Part shown: positions 11,501 through 23,364 of the stretch, in pieces
Position numbering within the stretch: position 1 is the stretch's first letter
Layout of the letters: each line of letters starts with the position of its first letter
Source: Zelopaecilomyces penicillatus
Lineage: Eukaryota; Ascomycota; Sordariomycetes; Hypocreales; Pseudodiploosporaceae
DNA length: 64,000 nucleotides
Assembly (NCBI GenBank): GCA_005765155.1
Contig: VCCP01000005.1
Span: 1,798,001 to 1,862,000 of the forward strand
Direction of reading: 5' to 3'
Translations under genes and position numbers: made by a program
The notes under the pieces: model-generated
What the model was told of the DNA's origin: nothing
The model's database searches: none
The model's input: only the letters and a program-made list of their open reading frames with translations

Positions 11501-12350
11501 CTCTTCTTCCCGTTGTTACAACTGAGCCTTTATCTGTTTCCTCCATACCATCAGCCACCATTCAGCCAAGTGCTCCCACGATGTGCGCTACAGGTGGCAA
11601 CATTGGAAACACAACGTTAGATGTGGGTTTTCCCCTTGATTGTTGGAAACACCATGCTAACTGACATAGTTTGATAACACTCGAACTGGCCCGTTGTTCA
11701 ACCCCTCTGGAGACATTTGGTTCTCTGAAGGCTTTCTTATCGCACCTCCGTCATCGCAGCCTTCTCAACCATACGTTCCATCTTCAGGGGGCCAGCTGGT
11801 GGAGTTCGTGCCACCTGGATTGACTTCTCCTTCTCAGGTTATTGGAACACAAGATACAGCAGAGATTGGAGTTGGCCCAAATGCTGCCAATCCTTGCTTC
11901 AGATTTAATTTCTATAGCGCAAATGTAGGATGCGCAGCGCAAGGCACTGAGCAGTGGTGTGAATTTGAAGTGTCGGGCTATGCCTATGGCGAGAGTACAG
12001 CCAAAGAGAAATCCATTGCATGGTCTGAGATTAAGAGGGTTCCAGCTTGTCCCAATTTTCCTCACGAGAGCTGCCATCTAACACCCATTCAATTCGACGG
12101 ATACACCAACCTCACATCGGTCTTGATCAAGCTTCATGTAGGCTCTGAGCTGCGAGTTTGGTGGGGAGATGATATCAAAGTCGGTTGGACCGAAAATAGT
12201 TGCGAAGCTGCCACTTGTCGTGCGAACACTGCACCCCATCTTGTGAAGCGTGAGGCTGTTGAGTCAGTTGTTCGCCGGGGTATCTGGCATTGGAGCCCAC
12301 ACGGAATGAAACGTTTGAGTGACGAGTATATCTGGGAGGCGGCGCACTAA
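8540..12350 (+). CDS. Secreted Thr/Ser-rich repeat protein with Cys-containing C-terminal domain
   Basis: Predicted secreted or wall-associated protein, 1216 aa, exons 8540-9253, 9316-11327, 11379-11622 and 11670-12350. Intron 1 appears to be GC-AG (donor GCAAGT at 9254); introns 2 and 3 are GT-AG (51 and 47 nt). It begins with a signal peptide (MMRVFTSSLAAIVAGAAV..., likely cut after ANA). The middle (about 300-700) holds roughly seven degenerate repeats with the core TTCTSYTVFGADGRPSVID. A dibasic stretch (RKRALRR, 900-906) precedes a low-complexity linker. The C-terminal domain (about 985-1178) has several cysteines and resembles a conserved fungal domain I tentatively equate with DUF7371. 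Further KR and RR sites follow at 1183-1205. An in-frame 45-nt stretch at 8626-8670 could be an extra intron; splicing it would not change the frame. Function unknown; an adhesin or wall role is a guess. Confidence 0.8.
9254..9315 (+). other. Predicted GC-AG intron
   Basis: The upstream frame must leave phase 0 and the downstream exon begins phase 0 after AATCAG at 9315. The only donor that satisfies this with a good consensus is GCAAGT at 9254, with a GCTAAT branch-like word about 20 nt before the acceptor. GT donors nearby give the wrong phase. Confidence 0.65.
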
Positions 12351-12736
12351 AAACATCTTATGGGCTATTTCAAGATGTGGCGATTGCATTTGATGAACTG
12401 CTGCAAGGTAAAATTTTGCTCTCTATTGAGTGACACCATTTGACACTTGATTTCTTGGAGGGGGTACATTGTAATTGATAGCATGGAACTGAGAACTGAG
12501 TGTAATTGTATGGAAGCTGCGGATATGGAGATCGAAGTCGTCACACAATCACATTGACATAGTGTCTAATAAATCATGTTTGAGCTACATTTACAGAGTG
12601 CGGGGACTTGTTGCAGAGCATATTCTACAGAGCAAGCGACACAAACATGGGGGTTCGTAGCGCGATATTATCAAGTGACACCATTCCTCAACGTCTTCAA
12701 TGCCATCCATAAATCTTTCTAAGAAGTCTTGCAAGT
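12351..12736. other. Convergent 3' intergenic region
   Basis: Lies between the stop codons of the secreted repeat protein (plus) and the TAP-like hydrolase (minus). Presumably 3' UTRs; nothing else is visible. Confidence 0.5.
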
Positions 12737-14786
12737 TTATTCAAGTCCAAGGGGAAGCCGCCGGAAGCGGATGGGCTCATCTTTGGCAAACCAGATAGAA
12801 GCAGCCTCGGCATCACTGCCTTTGATGCCATCGTTATTGATCGGTCTGCATTCATCATCCCAGGGCCCGCAGTCGGCCTCGCAGGATAGCTCCTTATCTG
12901 GGACGGTGCCCGACTCAAAATACTCGGCGACAACTTTTGCGACACACTTGCTCGGGGCAGAGCCAAGGGCGCAGTGGCCCATGGCCTCCTGAACCACCAC
13001 TTGAGCGCCAGGGTGCTGCTTTGCCATGGCGCGAGCGGCGCGTAGAGGAGTAACGGGGTCTAGACGGTTTGTCAGGAAGAGAATAGGGGCGGCGGGTCGA
13101 CCAGCCACAAGTGAGGCATCGGCCTTGGGGGTGGTGAAGGGCCCCTTGAAGGACCAGTTTGCACGGAACGGCCATCTGCTGCAAGGCACGCGGATGGTGG
13201 ACCAGACCGCGCCGAAAAGGGCCGAGATTTGGTGTTGCTGGTCGATGTAGTTGCTCCACCAAGAGAGGCTTTTGTCTGCAACATCCTCACCGTCGCCGCA
13301 GGCAACAGCAGAACGAGTCTCGAGGGAGAGGAATGGATCCAGGATGGTAACATTCTTATCATTGGTGGGGCACGCCGAGCGCAGCGAAGGCAACCCGGAA
13401 TCGAGGATCACAGACACGAGGCGAGTGGTATTGCCGGCTATGATCTGTTCCAGAGTCATGGCAAGACCCTTGAAGGCAGTGATTGGCTTATATACCAACT
13501 CGACGATAAGGGTACGGATATCCTCGCCGGTGACAATGATAGATTCTCCCGCTGGTGTGACAACAGGCTGAGGCCTCTCATCGAATCGGGTCAGGGCCTT
13601 ATCAAATCGGTTCCTAATGTCCAAAGCGCTGTTGTCGGAGGAGCGAGCCATGGCGCAAACATTGGGTCCGGCCTTGTGGCAGCCTTGAATGAAATTGTCA
13701 AAAACTTCCTCGGCATCAACAGTGTTGGTTAGCCAGCCCTAGCCATACATGTCAGTATCTCTACGTTGAAATCTGTTGGTAGGCTTGGGAAACAGTATAG
13801 AGCCCACTTGATTGGATCACACTTACAGGCCCAGTTGCATAGTCGTCTGTGTTGCAAACACCGTCGAGCAGGAGGCGGCCAATACGGCCTGGGAAAAGAG
13901 CAGCAAAGTAGTTGCCTAGGATGGTGCCGTAGGAGAAGCCTATATACTGTAGGCGAGGCACGTCGCGAGGTTCATCTTCAAGCAAGGCCGACCGCTTTCT
14001 TAGCTCCTGTCGTGGATCTTGCTCTGCACCTTCGTCGTGATGATTGCTATGAGATGACTGCTTGGGCTCCTTCGTCGCAGCCTCGCGCTTTCGCAGTTCG
14101 TCGACCTTGTCGACCATCTCGACCATGTCGCGAGCAACACTCGGGGTGCCGACGTAAGCCAATACGTTGCCCCACTGCTCGTCAACCATCTTGCAGCGCT
14201 GGCCCAAGACATCCATCATAGCGAGGCTATATCGCAGAGAGGTCCGGTCTCCGGATAAAGGCCCGTTGCCACGGGTCTCGATAGCCATGGCGTCACGAGC
14301 GAGGATGTCATGATGGAAGCAATCGACGGCAGGGGTGGAGAGACCGACGCCGCGCGGGTCAAACGAGATGATTTCGTAGTGACGACGGCCAGGCTTGTCG
14401 ACGGTGCGACGAAGATGCCTACCCATACGGAATATGAAATTAACACCAGAGCCTCCAGGGCCTCCCGGGTTTGTGAAGATGGGCCCGGAAAAGGCCGGGT
14501 CATCGTCCGGGACCAGCGCCGGCAGCTTGATCATTGCAATTGCGGCGGTCCGGGTATCGGTCTCGTTGAGCCAGTCCAAGGGAACTGAAAGGCGGGCACA
14601 CTTGTACCCGTCATAACAATCATGATAGACAAGATCAGGGCTGGGTTTGATTCCTTCCCAGTCAAACTCGCCGCCAGCTAGAGAGCCGAGCCGGGTAGTC
14701 TTGGCAGAGGCAGCGGCACTAAGGCCAGCCCAGGCCAGGGCTGAGCAGCAGCTCCAAAGAAGAAGACGGATGCTGCGGGGAGACAT
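12737..14786 (-). CDS. Secreted TAP-like alpha/beta hydrolase (S33-type peptidase family)
   Basis: Predicted secreted serine hydrolase related to Streptomyces tripeptidyl aminopeptidase (peptidase family S33 with a C-terminal TAP-like domain), 653 aa. Exons 14786-13827 and 13738-12737; intron 88 nt, donor GTAAGT, phase 0. The open frame extends upstream, but the first ATG is at 14786 and is followed at once by a signal peptide (MSPRSIRLLLWSCCSALAWA). Conserved landmarks are the oxyanion-type NPGGPGGSG near residue 105, SFDPRGVGLSTP near residue 140, the nucleophile Ser285 in GFSYG, Asp547 in TNRLDPVTPL and His575 in MGHCALG. The order Ser-Asp-His fits the fold. A charged insertion (about 240-270, rich in K, E, S and H) precedes the nucleophile. 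Substrate is not predictable; extracellular peptide or ester hydrolysis is likely. Confidence 0.9.
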
Positions 14787-15693
14787 GATGAGGAGAGTGA
14801 GGATGAATGTAATGGTGGGGGAGGGGGAGCAGAAGATGGATCCGGGCAAGGGGAAGCGACCATATTTATGTATTGGGTCTGGTAAAGGCAAGAAAGGACG
14901 AAAGGCTACAGACACGACGTACTACAAGCAGAATATCCAGGACGTCTCACCAATCATACAACACCAACTTGTATGCAGCTCGCATTCCCCCTGCTCAAGC
15001 CATCCCAAGTTGGGCAAATTGCGACGCCAGCCTGATGGCTGGGTGCTGCCCATTTGGTTTTATCTACAAAGACTTCTGGACAAGGTTTCCGAGTCTGAAT
15101 TCATTGACATGCTAGGTAGTTGGCTGCTGTCGTCTTTGATGCAAGCTGCTAGAAATTGGCGGCATTGTTGTTCAGTAATGTCGTCCATCGTCTTGATGAA
15201 GTTGATGTGTGCAAGTCAATCGGCTACCCACAGCAGATCCATGGCACAAGGAGTAAGAATCAGCTGGTCTCGGCATCTCGCCAAACCCCGCCAATAAACG
15301 CGCTGTTGACAGAGTTCTATTACACCGTCCGTGAGCTGCACAGAGTTTTGAATGGCAATTGGAGTCTTTGCAGTAACAATGTCCAAGGTACTGATAAAAA
15401 CCACTTATTACTCTCTCACATCAGCCACAACAAGACTAGCATCCCCAACTTTCCACCCCGCTCGCGTCCGGCTACGATACCCGGGAAACATGCACTTCAA
15501 GCAAGCAGGATTTGCCACTTGTTTTCAGGTCTCATGAGATTGTTCAAGTTAGGCGAAGATGCGCAAAACCGCTTGCCGCTGGACACAGCGAGCATGCTCA
15601 CCAATTGATCCAATCACTACTTCTTCTACATACATCTAGGACTTACGGCGGCACGGCCTTCATTCTCCACAGTGCCCGCACTATGCCAATGCC
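14787..15693. other. Intergenic, hydrolase promoter and transporter 3' flank
   Basis: Upstream DNA of the hydrolase with a candidate core promoter at 14861-14876, then sequence leading to the 3' end of the MFS gene. A 150-codon frame at 15156-15608 begins with TTG and resembles nothing I know, so it is not called. Confidence 0.5.
14861..14876 (-). promoter_or_regulatory. Candidate CCAAT plus TATA-like element
   Basis: On the minus strand ACCCAATACATAAATATGG places a CCAAT word directly before an AT-rich TATA-like word, about 75-90 bp upstream of the hydrolase ATG. Position and sequence are the only support. Confidence 0.35.
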
Positions 15694-17516
15694 TCATATC
15701 CTTCCCGTCCACCCTTGACCTGTCCTGCTCATTCTCGCAAGCTTGGCAGCCACGAGACATGCGCACCCCACAGCTACGGAGCTGCCCGCAAACGCCTTGG
15801 CGCCCGTGTATCCACCAGGGCCGGCCACGATGGCGCCGGCAATGGGAGGGCCGGTGAGCACGGCAAAGCTAACAATAGTAAACACCATGCCCATTCGAGT
15901 ACCAAGCTTGCGCAGGTCTGTTGTTAGGGACGAAAGCGCCGCGGGAAACAGGCTTTGGATGCCGCCTGCCATAATTCCGTAGAAGATGGCCCATGCATAA
16001 AGCCCCGCCGGAGTTTCAATGCCTATGAAACAGAAAATGAGAATGGACACAATGATGGAGTTTGGAATGAAGACGTTGACGGGGCCGATCCGGTCGGCTA
16101 TGTAGTTTGGAACAACACGGCCAATGATGCTGATGCCGTTGATGATGAGCAGCACGTTGAGCGAGTCTGCATACGAGAGCGGTGGGTGGAGAGAGTCGCG
16201 CGAGAAGGCGGCAATGTAAAAGAAGGCAAAGTAGATGCCCCAAAAGTTCTTCAACAAGTTATTAGTGCTAAAGATCGCACGGCCTGGAGTCAACTTACAA
16301 AATAGGCCCCCGCAGCATAAAATGTATACTCCAGCTCTTTGAAAGCAGTCCAGTCAACGAGAGGCCCTGACTTCCGCGGCTTGATCCGAGTGCGCACCAG
16401 CAAGTTGGCGACCGTGATAACGGCGACCTGCACAAACCCTATGGCACGAATTGTCCAGGGAAAGCCAATGTACGGTAGCAATTGGCGCGCCATGCTAGGA
16501 AAGACGAGCCCTCCCGTGGCAGTGCCGCAAGCCGAGATTCCTAGAACGAGGGAGCGCCTGCGAACGAAATATGTCGATATGACCGCTAGCATAGGACAGA
16601 AGAGACAACCGTGGGCGATGCCCAAGCAAATACCCTGGGCAAGCAGGAACTGCCAATACTGGGTGCACAGCGAGGTGGTGAATATACCCACCGCCAGGAG
16701 GACAGAACCCGTGAAGAAGACGGCCCGGAAGTAGCCAGCATCAGTAAGGCGGCCGGTAAAAGTGCCCACAAAGAAGAGCAGAAAGACATTGACCGAGCCG
16801 ATCCATGATATGTCACTCGGGGAGCGATTGAGAAGATTCGTATAGTAGGCTTGAAACGTACCAAAGGAATTGATCCAGCCCCTGAGCAAAGCAATGATAC
16901 CCAAAATGATTAATAAAATTTAGCTGTAACGAGAGAGGACCCCCCTTATATGATTCAAGGGAAAGCTATATGGAACTCTTACCAAGTATTCATGATAACT
17001 AGATGTCCTGCAAGACCTTTGAAAAATAACGATAAGTCGATGTGCCTTATAGCTTGCCGTCACAGTGACACCAAACATGGAACATGAGAGAAGAGGGCAA
17101 AAAAGAATTCTCGTACATTGGGACCAGCCTACCCATCCGCCGTCCGGAGGCGGCCCAGGGTCGATGCTGGACCTCGTCGTGATGCGGCTGAGGACGCGAT
17201 CCAACACGCCTGCTGGTCTGTCGGCTCCGGCTCCGGCTCCGGCTGGATCTTGGTCGCTTTCCTCCAAATCAGAATCAAGCGCATCCTCATGACTGTCTGC
17301 GGAGGCGGAACTAGGGTCTGCGCTTTGTCTTGGTGCAACCGCCGCCGAGCTGCCACTCCCAGGCTTCTCCTTCACATCTGCCTCGTTTCTCATCGAAACC
17401 CTCGTACTCGGACGCACACCACCTGCGTCGTCCAACATCAGGCCGTCCCCCCCGCGCGGTCGCGGAAGCGACAGTCGTTCTACATCCACGACGTCATTGC
17501 GCGACGATTCCACCAT
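15694..17516 (-). CDS. MFS transporter, monocarboxylate-transporter-like
   Basis: Plasma-membrane transporter of the major facilitator superfamily, fungal MCT-like branch (Mch type), 523 aa. Exons 17516-17117, 17016-16983, 16881-16299 and 16248-15694. The second exon is only 34 nt; together with its borders it encodes CLAGHLVIMNTW, which joins DGGWVGWSQ to GWINSFGTFQAYYTNLL, the hallmark first-helix region of this family. Intron lengths are 100, 101 and 50 nt; intron 3 has a textbook ACTAATAAC branch. The first 130 residues are hydrophilic, acidic and Gly/Ala/Ser-rich; about twelve hydrophobic helices follow. A separate ATG-initiated frame at 16904 is read-through of intron 2 and is not the true start. 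Substrate unknown; yeast Mch proteins do not all move monocarboxylates. Confidence 0.9.
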
Positions 17517-18635
17517 GGTCTGCCCCCAGTTGCTGCTCGTGGGTTTTGCTTAGCCCTGACCGGCTTTGGGTGTCTGTTCTGATCATTTGAGGATTTTAGA
17601 CAGCCCCACTGCAGGAGCGATAGTCGGTCTTTATACCCCGTACAAATGCCTTCAACGTCCACCCCCGATCCCGGATAGGACCAGCGGCGTGGCGTGGCAT
17701 GACCCCCATATCGACCCGGTCATGCAATGACAAATCCGCCTCGCACTCCCGCATCCATGATCCACTCCCCCCCTTTCTGGTGTGGTGGCGAGACTGCAGG
17801 TGCAGCTGTAGATGTTGATTGTGCTGGGTTGCTTACTGTTATTATAGTCTCTGCCGCTGACAGCCATTTCCTAGTTTTGGCTTAAGATAGTCTGGATAAA
17901 GGGAAAGGCACCTAGTAGCGAATTGAAAGAAGGGAAGGGGTTAGAATAAAACAAATTTTGGAACATCGGTCTCTCCAGAGCCCTACCCTGTATGAATAGC
18001 GAGGTAGGTATTATAACGGAGCTGAATGGCGGATGGCACAGAACAGGTATTCCTCGTTGCCCGCTGAGTTCAAGCTAGTTGGCTGGCCTGGCAATGTCAC
18101 GGACATGATTATGTGTGGCGCTTGCTATTCCCGTGTTCGTGAGCTATCTGGGTTGCCTTGCTATGCTGATGGTGGACTATGTGTGAATTGAAGATACCAT
18201 TGCCTGTAAATTTACTGCTTTTGCTTATCCACCAAGTGCTACTTATCCAGTTTCTAATAGAAGTGTGCATTGACTGTAGTTAGGTCAACCTCCTTATCCG
18301 CCACCTGTGGTGTGCCACATGTTTGGACTCTATCCTATGCATTGTGGCCATTTGCCTTGAAAGAAAACACAAAAAAACCAAAAAATCTATCTGCTGTGCC
18401 CTGTAACCATAAAATGCTGTCTGGCAGCTACATGGATATGGAAGTGAACAGAAGGGGTTGGCGGGGTATATCATCGCATTCTGCATTACCCAAAACCTCT
18501 GTTGTCCCCACCGGCCATGCCACTTGCTGCACGTCCAAATCTTCTTCAAAAAGCTGTGACACGTGCCCGTGTGCTCCCTCACGTCCTTGTCACGTATACG
18601 ATTTGTTCTGCTGTTTGTTTCCATTCCTTTCCCCT
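17517..18635. other. Intergenic, upstream of the transporter and 3' of chs4
   Basis: No supported gene. There are short low-complexity runs (for example the A-rich 18360-18387), and a 71-codon ATG frame at 17867-17652 (minus) has no recognisable similarity. Confidence 0.5.
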
Positions 18636-18647
18636 TTACATTATGAC
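18636..18647 (-). other. chs4: 12-nt terminal coding micro-exon (CAAX completion)
   Basis: GTC ATA ATG TAA follows the acceptor GGGCATAG and completes the CVIM box with the last codon of the preceding exon (TGT at 18717-18715). The conserved ending of the family supports this over read-through. Confidence 0.8.
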
Positions 18648-21608
18648 CTATGCCCACGAATTAGCTTTAGCAAATGCCTCAACTGCCCAGAACGGGAGGG
18701 TTTGAAGAACTTACACAGTCACCGTCTTGTTTCCCTTGCGGTATTCCCATATCTTCAAATGTTGCTGGTCCTTTCCCTGGTGGTGCTTTGCTGGGCTTGG
18801 CTGGGGCAGACGCTGTGCTATGTGCCGGGCTGGCGCTGTGTTGGTCGGGCCTCTGCCCTTGGAATTGTCCAGGCGGCGCTGTTCCAACTCTTCCCGCAGG
18901 AGGTCGCACAGGTCCAGCTAGTCCAACCGATCCTTGAGGATGGCCAATTGGCACCCTTGACTGCATGTGGTCTTGCTGTGGTGGCAGAGAGCCTAGCCGT
19001 TCTGGATGGCCGTGAGGACCACCGGGCACTCTTGAGTACCGGTCGTGACCATGAACACCTTGAGAAGGTTCATTATATGTGGCATGTTGAAGGGGCACTT
19101 CTGAAACAGGACGGGAGGATATGCGAGGGCCATAGTTGCGTCCGGGGTCTACTCCACCTGGTGGAATTCCACCTTGATGTTGCGGTGGAGGGCCACCAAC
19201 CGGGCCTCCATAGGGCTGATTAGGAGACGGTTTCTGCAGTCGATTACCAGCAGGGCCACCTGTCGGGTACGGCTGGGCACTAGCTGGTCTCGCATGCATG
19301 TCGTTGTTCGAATACGGAGCGTGTGCAACAGGCCCCGAGCTTGCCTGCTGATAGCCTCCAGGACCTTGCGGCTCCCAACCCATGGATGCGACCCTGCCAC
19401 GGCCAACCCCGTGAGGTGGTGCCTGTGAGGCAGGGTATAGATTTCCAGCAGCTTGAGAACCAGGCATCGGCCTCGGCCCCCCTGTCTGGGTTCTGATGCC
19501 AAACGCACTCATCGGCCGATCTGCTTGGGGCCCGTGGGATGGTATGAGTCCGGGTTTGAATTGTGACTGTGATGGCCGCGTGTCATCCTCGGGATATGGT
19601 GCAGTTGATTTCGGGCGGCTCATATTCAGGGGCTTCGGCCTGTCATCCTCGGGATAGGGCGCTGCGGACTGTGGCCGCATTGGTTGGCCGGCAGCTCCGC
19701 CAGTATCAAGACGAATATTGAAGGCCGGTAGTCGATCCAGTCCCACGACAGAAGCCCTTGAGGGGTCAGGGAAGTTGGCATGATCAGTTACAATTGTCGG
19801 TCGCATGCCGGGCGAGGGAAGAGGCGACACGCGAGGAGATGGCCCGCCAGACACAGCTTGTTTCGGTAATGGCACGGAGCTATTCTCAGTAACAGGGGTA
19901 GGTGGCCCGCTGCCTTCAGAGAGTGTGGGCATCTGTTGAGAAGGCTGCTTAAATCGTTCTGGCCGCTGACCCCTCTGTGATCCATGCTGGGACTTAATTC
20001 TTGTGAGTGTCGTTGTTTCATGATCTTGTTTTGAGAGGCTCTTGTCTTGGTCCAAAGAGTCTAATCGTCCCAAGGCATCCTTGTTGCCATGATCTGCAGC
20101 GAGTTGATACCATCTCCGTGCCTCAGCCACACTCTTGTTGACGTGTATACCAATCTCATGGTAGTAGCCCATGGCAAATTCGCCAGTGGGTAGCTTAGCA
20201 GTTGCCGCCTCGTGAGCGTATTTGAACGCTAGCTCTTCGTTTTTCTTGAAGACGCCTTCGTAACCGAATAGAAACCATCTGCTGACACCGAGAGCAGCCT
20301 CGGGAAGCCCCTGCTTGGCTGCTAGACCATAATAATGAAGGGAAAAGGATGGGTTGAAATCGCAGCCGAGTTGGCAGAGCTCGTAAGCTTGACCCATTTT
20401 AAGCTGGGCTTTGGCAAATCCCAGATACGCCGCCTTCTCTATGTACATCTTGGCTGTCTCGACGCTGTACGAAATAAGACCATCGGGAACATTGATGTCG
20501 GGTAAATCACGACCGAGCAGCATACCATACACGTATGAGCCCTGCGGGGCGTCCTCGTCGGCGCTGTCGGCTGCTGCTCGAATGCGCTCTAAGCCGACTT
20601 GGTAGTCTTTGGACTCACCATGTTGGCCAAGCAAACTCATCATACTCATACGATACAGCGCTGCCGAGTCCTTTAAGCTCATACCCCTATAGTAATGCTC
20701 TTTGGCTTTGGACATGTCGTTGGACTGCTCGAACAGCATGCCCATCCGGTACTCAGAGCGGGCATTGCCAAGTTCCGCCGCTCGCTTATATCCAGTGTAC
20801 GCTTCTCGCTTGTCGATGCGTTCACCAAACTTGCCAAACTCTACCCACTTGGCCTGCAGATACAAGGCATCAGGATGATCCTGGCTGGCGAGGTACTTGA
20901 TGATGTTGAGAGCATCGACACGGAGCTCATGCTCTATACGCGGAGTTGCCGGCCGACCAGATCTTTCAGAAGATTCTCTAATGGCAGCGTCCATGGATAC
21001 CTCCGCCCAAGTGAGCACATCGCGAGCCCAGGTAATTTGCATTGAGACATTCTGGGAGTGCAACACATGGGCGCGAGCCTTCCATAAGATCTTTTCTTTT
21101 TCATCGTCAGCTGGTGGTATATTGTCGCCTGTTATCTTGGGGAATGGCGAAAAGGACGGCGCATCCCAGCCCATGCTGTCAAACTGCTCAGCTCGGGTTT
21201 CGTTGGCTAAAGTCTGGTAAGCACGGATATCGGCGTCAGTGTCGGTGTTGGAGTTGGAGGCGCCGGGGACTTTGTCAGGTCGGTCGGGAGTGTGTGAATA
21301 GATTGATAAAGAGGGTTCTCGCTCGTGGCGGAAGTTGGACTCGCTGATCCCCCGCGGCTCTACCTCTCGAGCTTCTAGTTCAAGGCGTTGAAGATCCTCC
21401 TGCATGTTCTGAGGCACCTGAGGGGTCACCCTGCGAAGACACAAGCAACGTCAGCAGAGCCCCACCTCGACGGGAATAATGGGATTCACGGCGGGCCAGG
21501 GTCATTCCGAGGACAGACAGACCTTTGAGGCGATGGCGCAACGACCTCGGGCATGAAGTAGTCATCACCAATGCCTGGCACAAATGTAGCGCCCAAGTGT
21601 GATGACAT
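18636..21608 (-). CDS. chs4: Chitin synthase activator Chs4/Skt5 (Sel1 repeats, C-terminal CAAX box)
   Basis: Activator and bud-neck/septum adaptor of chitin synthase, 937 aa. Exons 21608-21523, 21430-18715 and 18647-18636. The first exon encodes MSSHLGATFVPGIGDDYFMP and the large exon follows after a 92-nt intron (phase 2). Sel1/TPR-like repeats fill about residues 215-490 (for example AAELGNARSEYRMGMLFEQS). A long Pro/Gly/Ser/Gln-rich disordered tail follows. The long frame runs past a GTAAGT donor directly after GGT GAC TGT. A 67-nt intron with a GCTAATTC branch and GCATAG acceptor leads to a 12-nt last exon encoding V-I-M-stop. The protein thus ends KQDGDCVIM, a prenylation signal as in yeast Skt5. 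The open frame's own downstream stop would lose the CAAX box, so the spliced form is preferred. Confidence 0.93.
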
Positions 21609-23364
21609 CTCGAAGGATTTGTGCGTCGAAGCCTGAAGCTGCTGCTGGTGATGGAGGCGCTGAGGGCGGGGCAGGGGGTTCAAGGCTCTCAGGGGCACCC
21701 AGGTCTTGGCAGCCAAGCCAGACGGCTGCAAAAGGGGGAGACTTCGGCAGCTACAGGCAGCCCCAGAACGGAGTGAAGCAGACGTTGCTGTGTACACGAT
21801 ACGAATGGTGGGTGTTGAATGCGTTGCTGTTTGAGTGGCGGGGAGGGGCAGTGGATGGTGGTGGTCGAGGTGCTGTGTGGTGTCTATCTGTATTTTATTA
21901 TTACTACCTGTAAGGCTGCAAGTTGCAACAGCTCAAAGAGCACTGTCAGTGCGCATATGTCAGAGGCCGCCTCCAGAGATGGGGGAAGCAGGCAGAAGAA
22001 CACGTGTGGGTATTAGCTGAAGAGAGAGAGAAGGAAAGGGAGAGGAACAAAGTGGGAGGGGAGAGACAGAGACTGAAAAAAAAGAGAAAAGCGAGCGAGG
22101 CAGCAGTTGTTAAGCATGGACGAGGTGAGGAGGACCCAAGGTGCGCTCGCATGCCATAATTAGCAGTGTGGCGATGCGCTTACGGGCGGAACTCTCACTG
22201 CTCAGCAATGCCTGGCAAGGCGCAAGTTGTTGGATTTTCCATGCCTGCACAATGTAATATTATTAGTCCTAGACAAAGTTGCACAGGCAATAGTGCCTAT
22301 TTTAGACCCCTGTTAATCACTTTGTGACCTTAGACAGACAGGTCCCTCCTTTAATATTCCATAATACCTTGAGCCACCTTCCAGCCCCGATGTCAGCTCA
22401 GCCTGGCGCATTGTGTTTCTGCGGTGCAAGTACGGAGTGTATTCACCACCATGACTGGCAAATAAAACGCAGATAAGACGATACCCGCTCCTCGCCTGCG
22501 GCAACTTACATACCATAGCCCATCCGCTGTTGGCATTCAAAACTCATGAATGGGTTTGCATCTAATTAGTGGGGAAGCCGGCAATGGCATTCTAGGACGA
22601 TGGATCAATCATGGATCATGGATCTATAGTTGCTCAACTACATGTGGACCGGCCGGCCCGACGTGGGTGTGTCGAGTATCAATCAAGCCCCAATTTGAAG
22701 CAATTACTTCACGGCACCAGCCGCTACATTAGTCGACAGATTTTTGAAAAAAAAATCTAGTCTCAAAAGTTAACTTGGTGTGCAACAGGAGCATCGGATC
22801 TGCGGGAACCACTCCATCTGTGTCTCAGTCATTCAAAGTAGACTACCATGCGTGGTTCCTCTCAGCGTGGTGAGCAGAATCGCTCTGGATTTATATCTCA
22901 CTGCCATGGCCTTCAGACCCAACCCCATGTCAACTGATTATTAGAGTTACCTAAGTGTTAGATAGTATTAACAGCCACCCACCTAATATTATCTGGGCCT
23001 TTCGTATCTGGATGAAGTATCCTTATGTTCCACAAGACATGGTAGAACTCTTAGATGCACCTTAAGGAGGTACATATTCAGCCACGTGACCCGCACAACT
23101 GGGGAGTAGGGTGCATATGATATTTGCACCTCCTCCAGTGCAGGTAGAAGCTTACTAAGCCACATACCGATTAGGCATGCTGGCTGTGTCCCTGCGTCAG
23201 CAACGTTCAGCCTGGCTAAGTGTGATACCTTTGGCGGGCAGCATTCAAGCTCCAAATCATCAACATTCTCGCCAGCCCAACAGTCTGTATACCAACGCAG
23301 TCCACGAAGGCTCATCAAATCAAATCTCTGTTCTATCTGGGGCCCCAGCCCACCCATCTTCATC
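21609..23364. other. Intergenic, divergent upstream region of chs4 and rpn12
   Basis: Longest gene-free stretch of the left arm. It contains a purine tract on the plus strand at about 22020-22095 (pyrimidine-rich on the chs4 sense strand, a usual leader feature). An ATG-initiated minus-strand frame from 23366 to 22989 has a protein-like composition; see findings. No gene is called. Confidence 0.5.

Noticed and set aside
13229..13732. 167-codon plus-strand frame
   Set aside because: Antisense shadow of exon 2 of the TAP-like hydrolase, which has clear catalytic motifs.
15156..15608. 150-codon plus-strand frame
   Set aside because: Starts with TTG, no ATG early, no recognisable domain, and lies in a plausible promoter/3' UTR region.
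16290..16904. MFS gene start at the ATG at 16904
   Set aside because: The first residues (MGIIALLR) come from intron 2. Splicing to the 34-nt exon and exon 1 restores the conserved family N-terminus.
12737..17516. Hydrolase plus transporter as part of a secondary-metabolite cluster
   Set aside because: No polyketide synthase, peptide synthetase, terpene cyclase or pathway regulator is nearby; neighbours are housekeeping genes.
18679..18714. Unspliced chs4 C-terminus
   Set aside because: Reading through a perfect GTAAGT donor would destroy the CAAX box that the family conserves; kept only as a possible retained-intron form.
18270..19223. 317-codon plus-strand open frame
   Set aside because: It lies antisense to the Pro/Gly-rich tail of chs4. 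Such biased codon use opens antisense frames; no family similarity.
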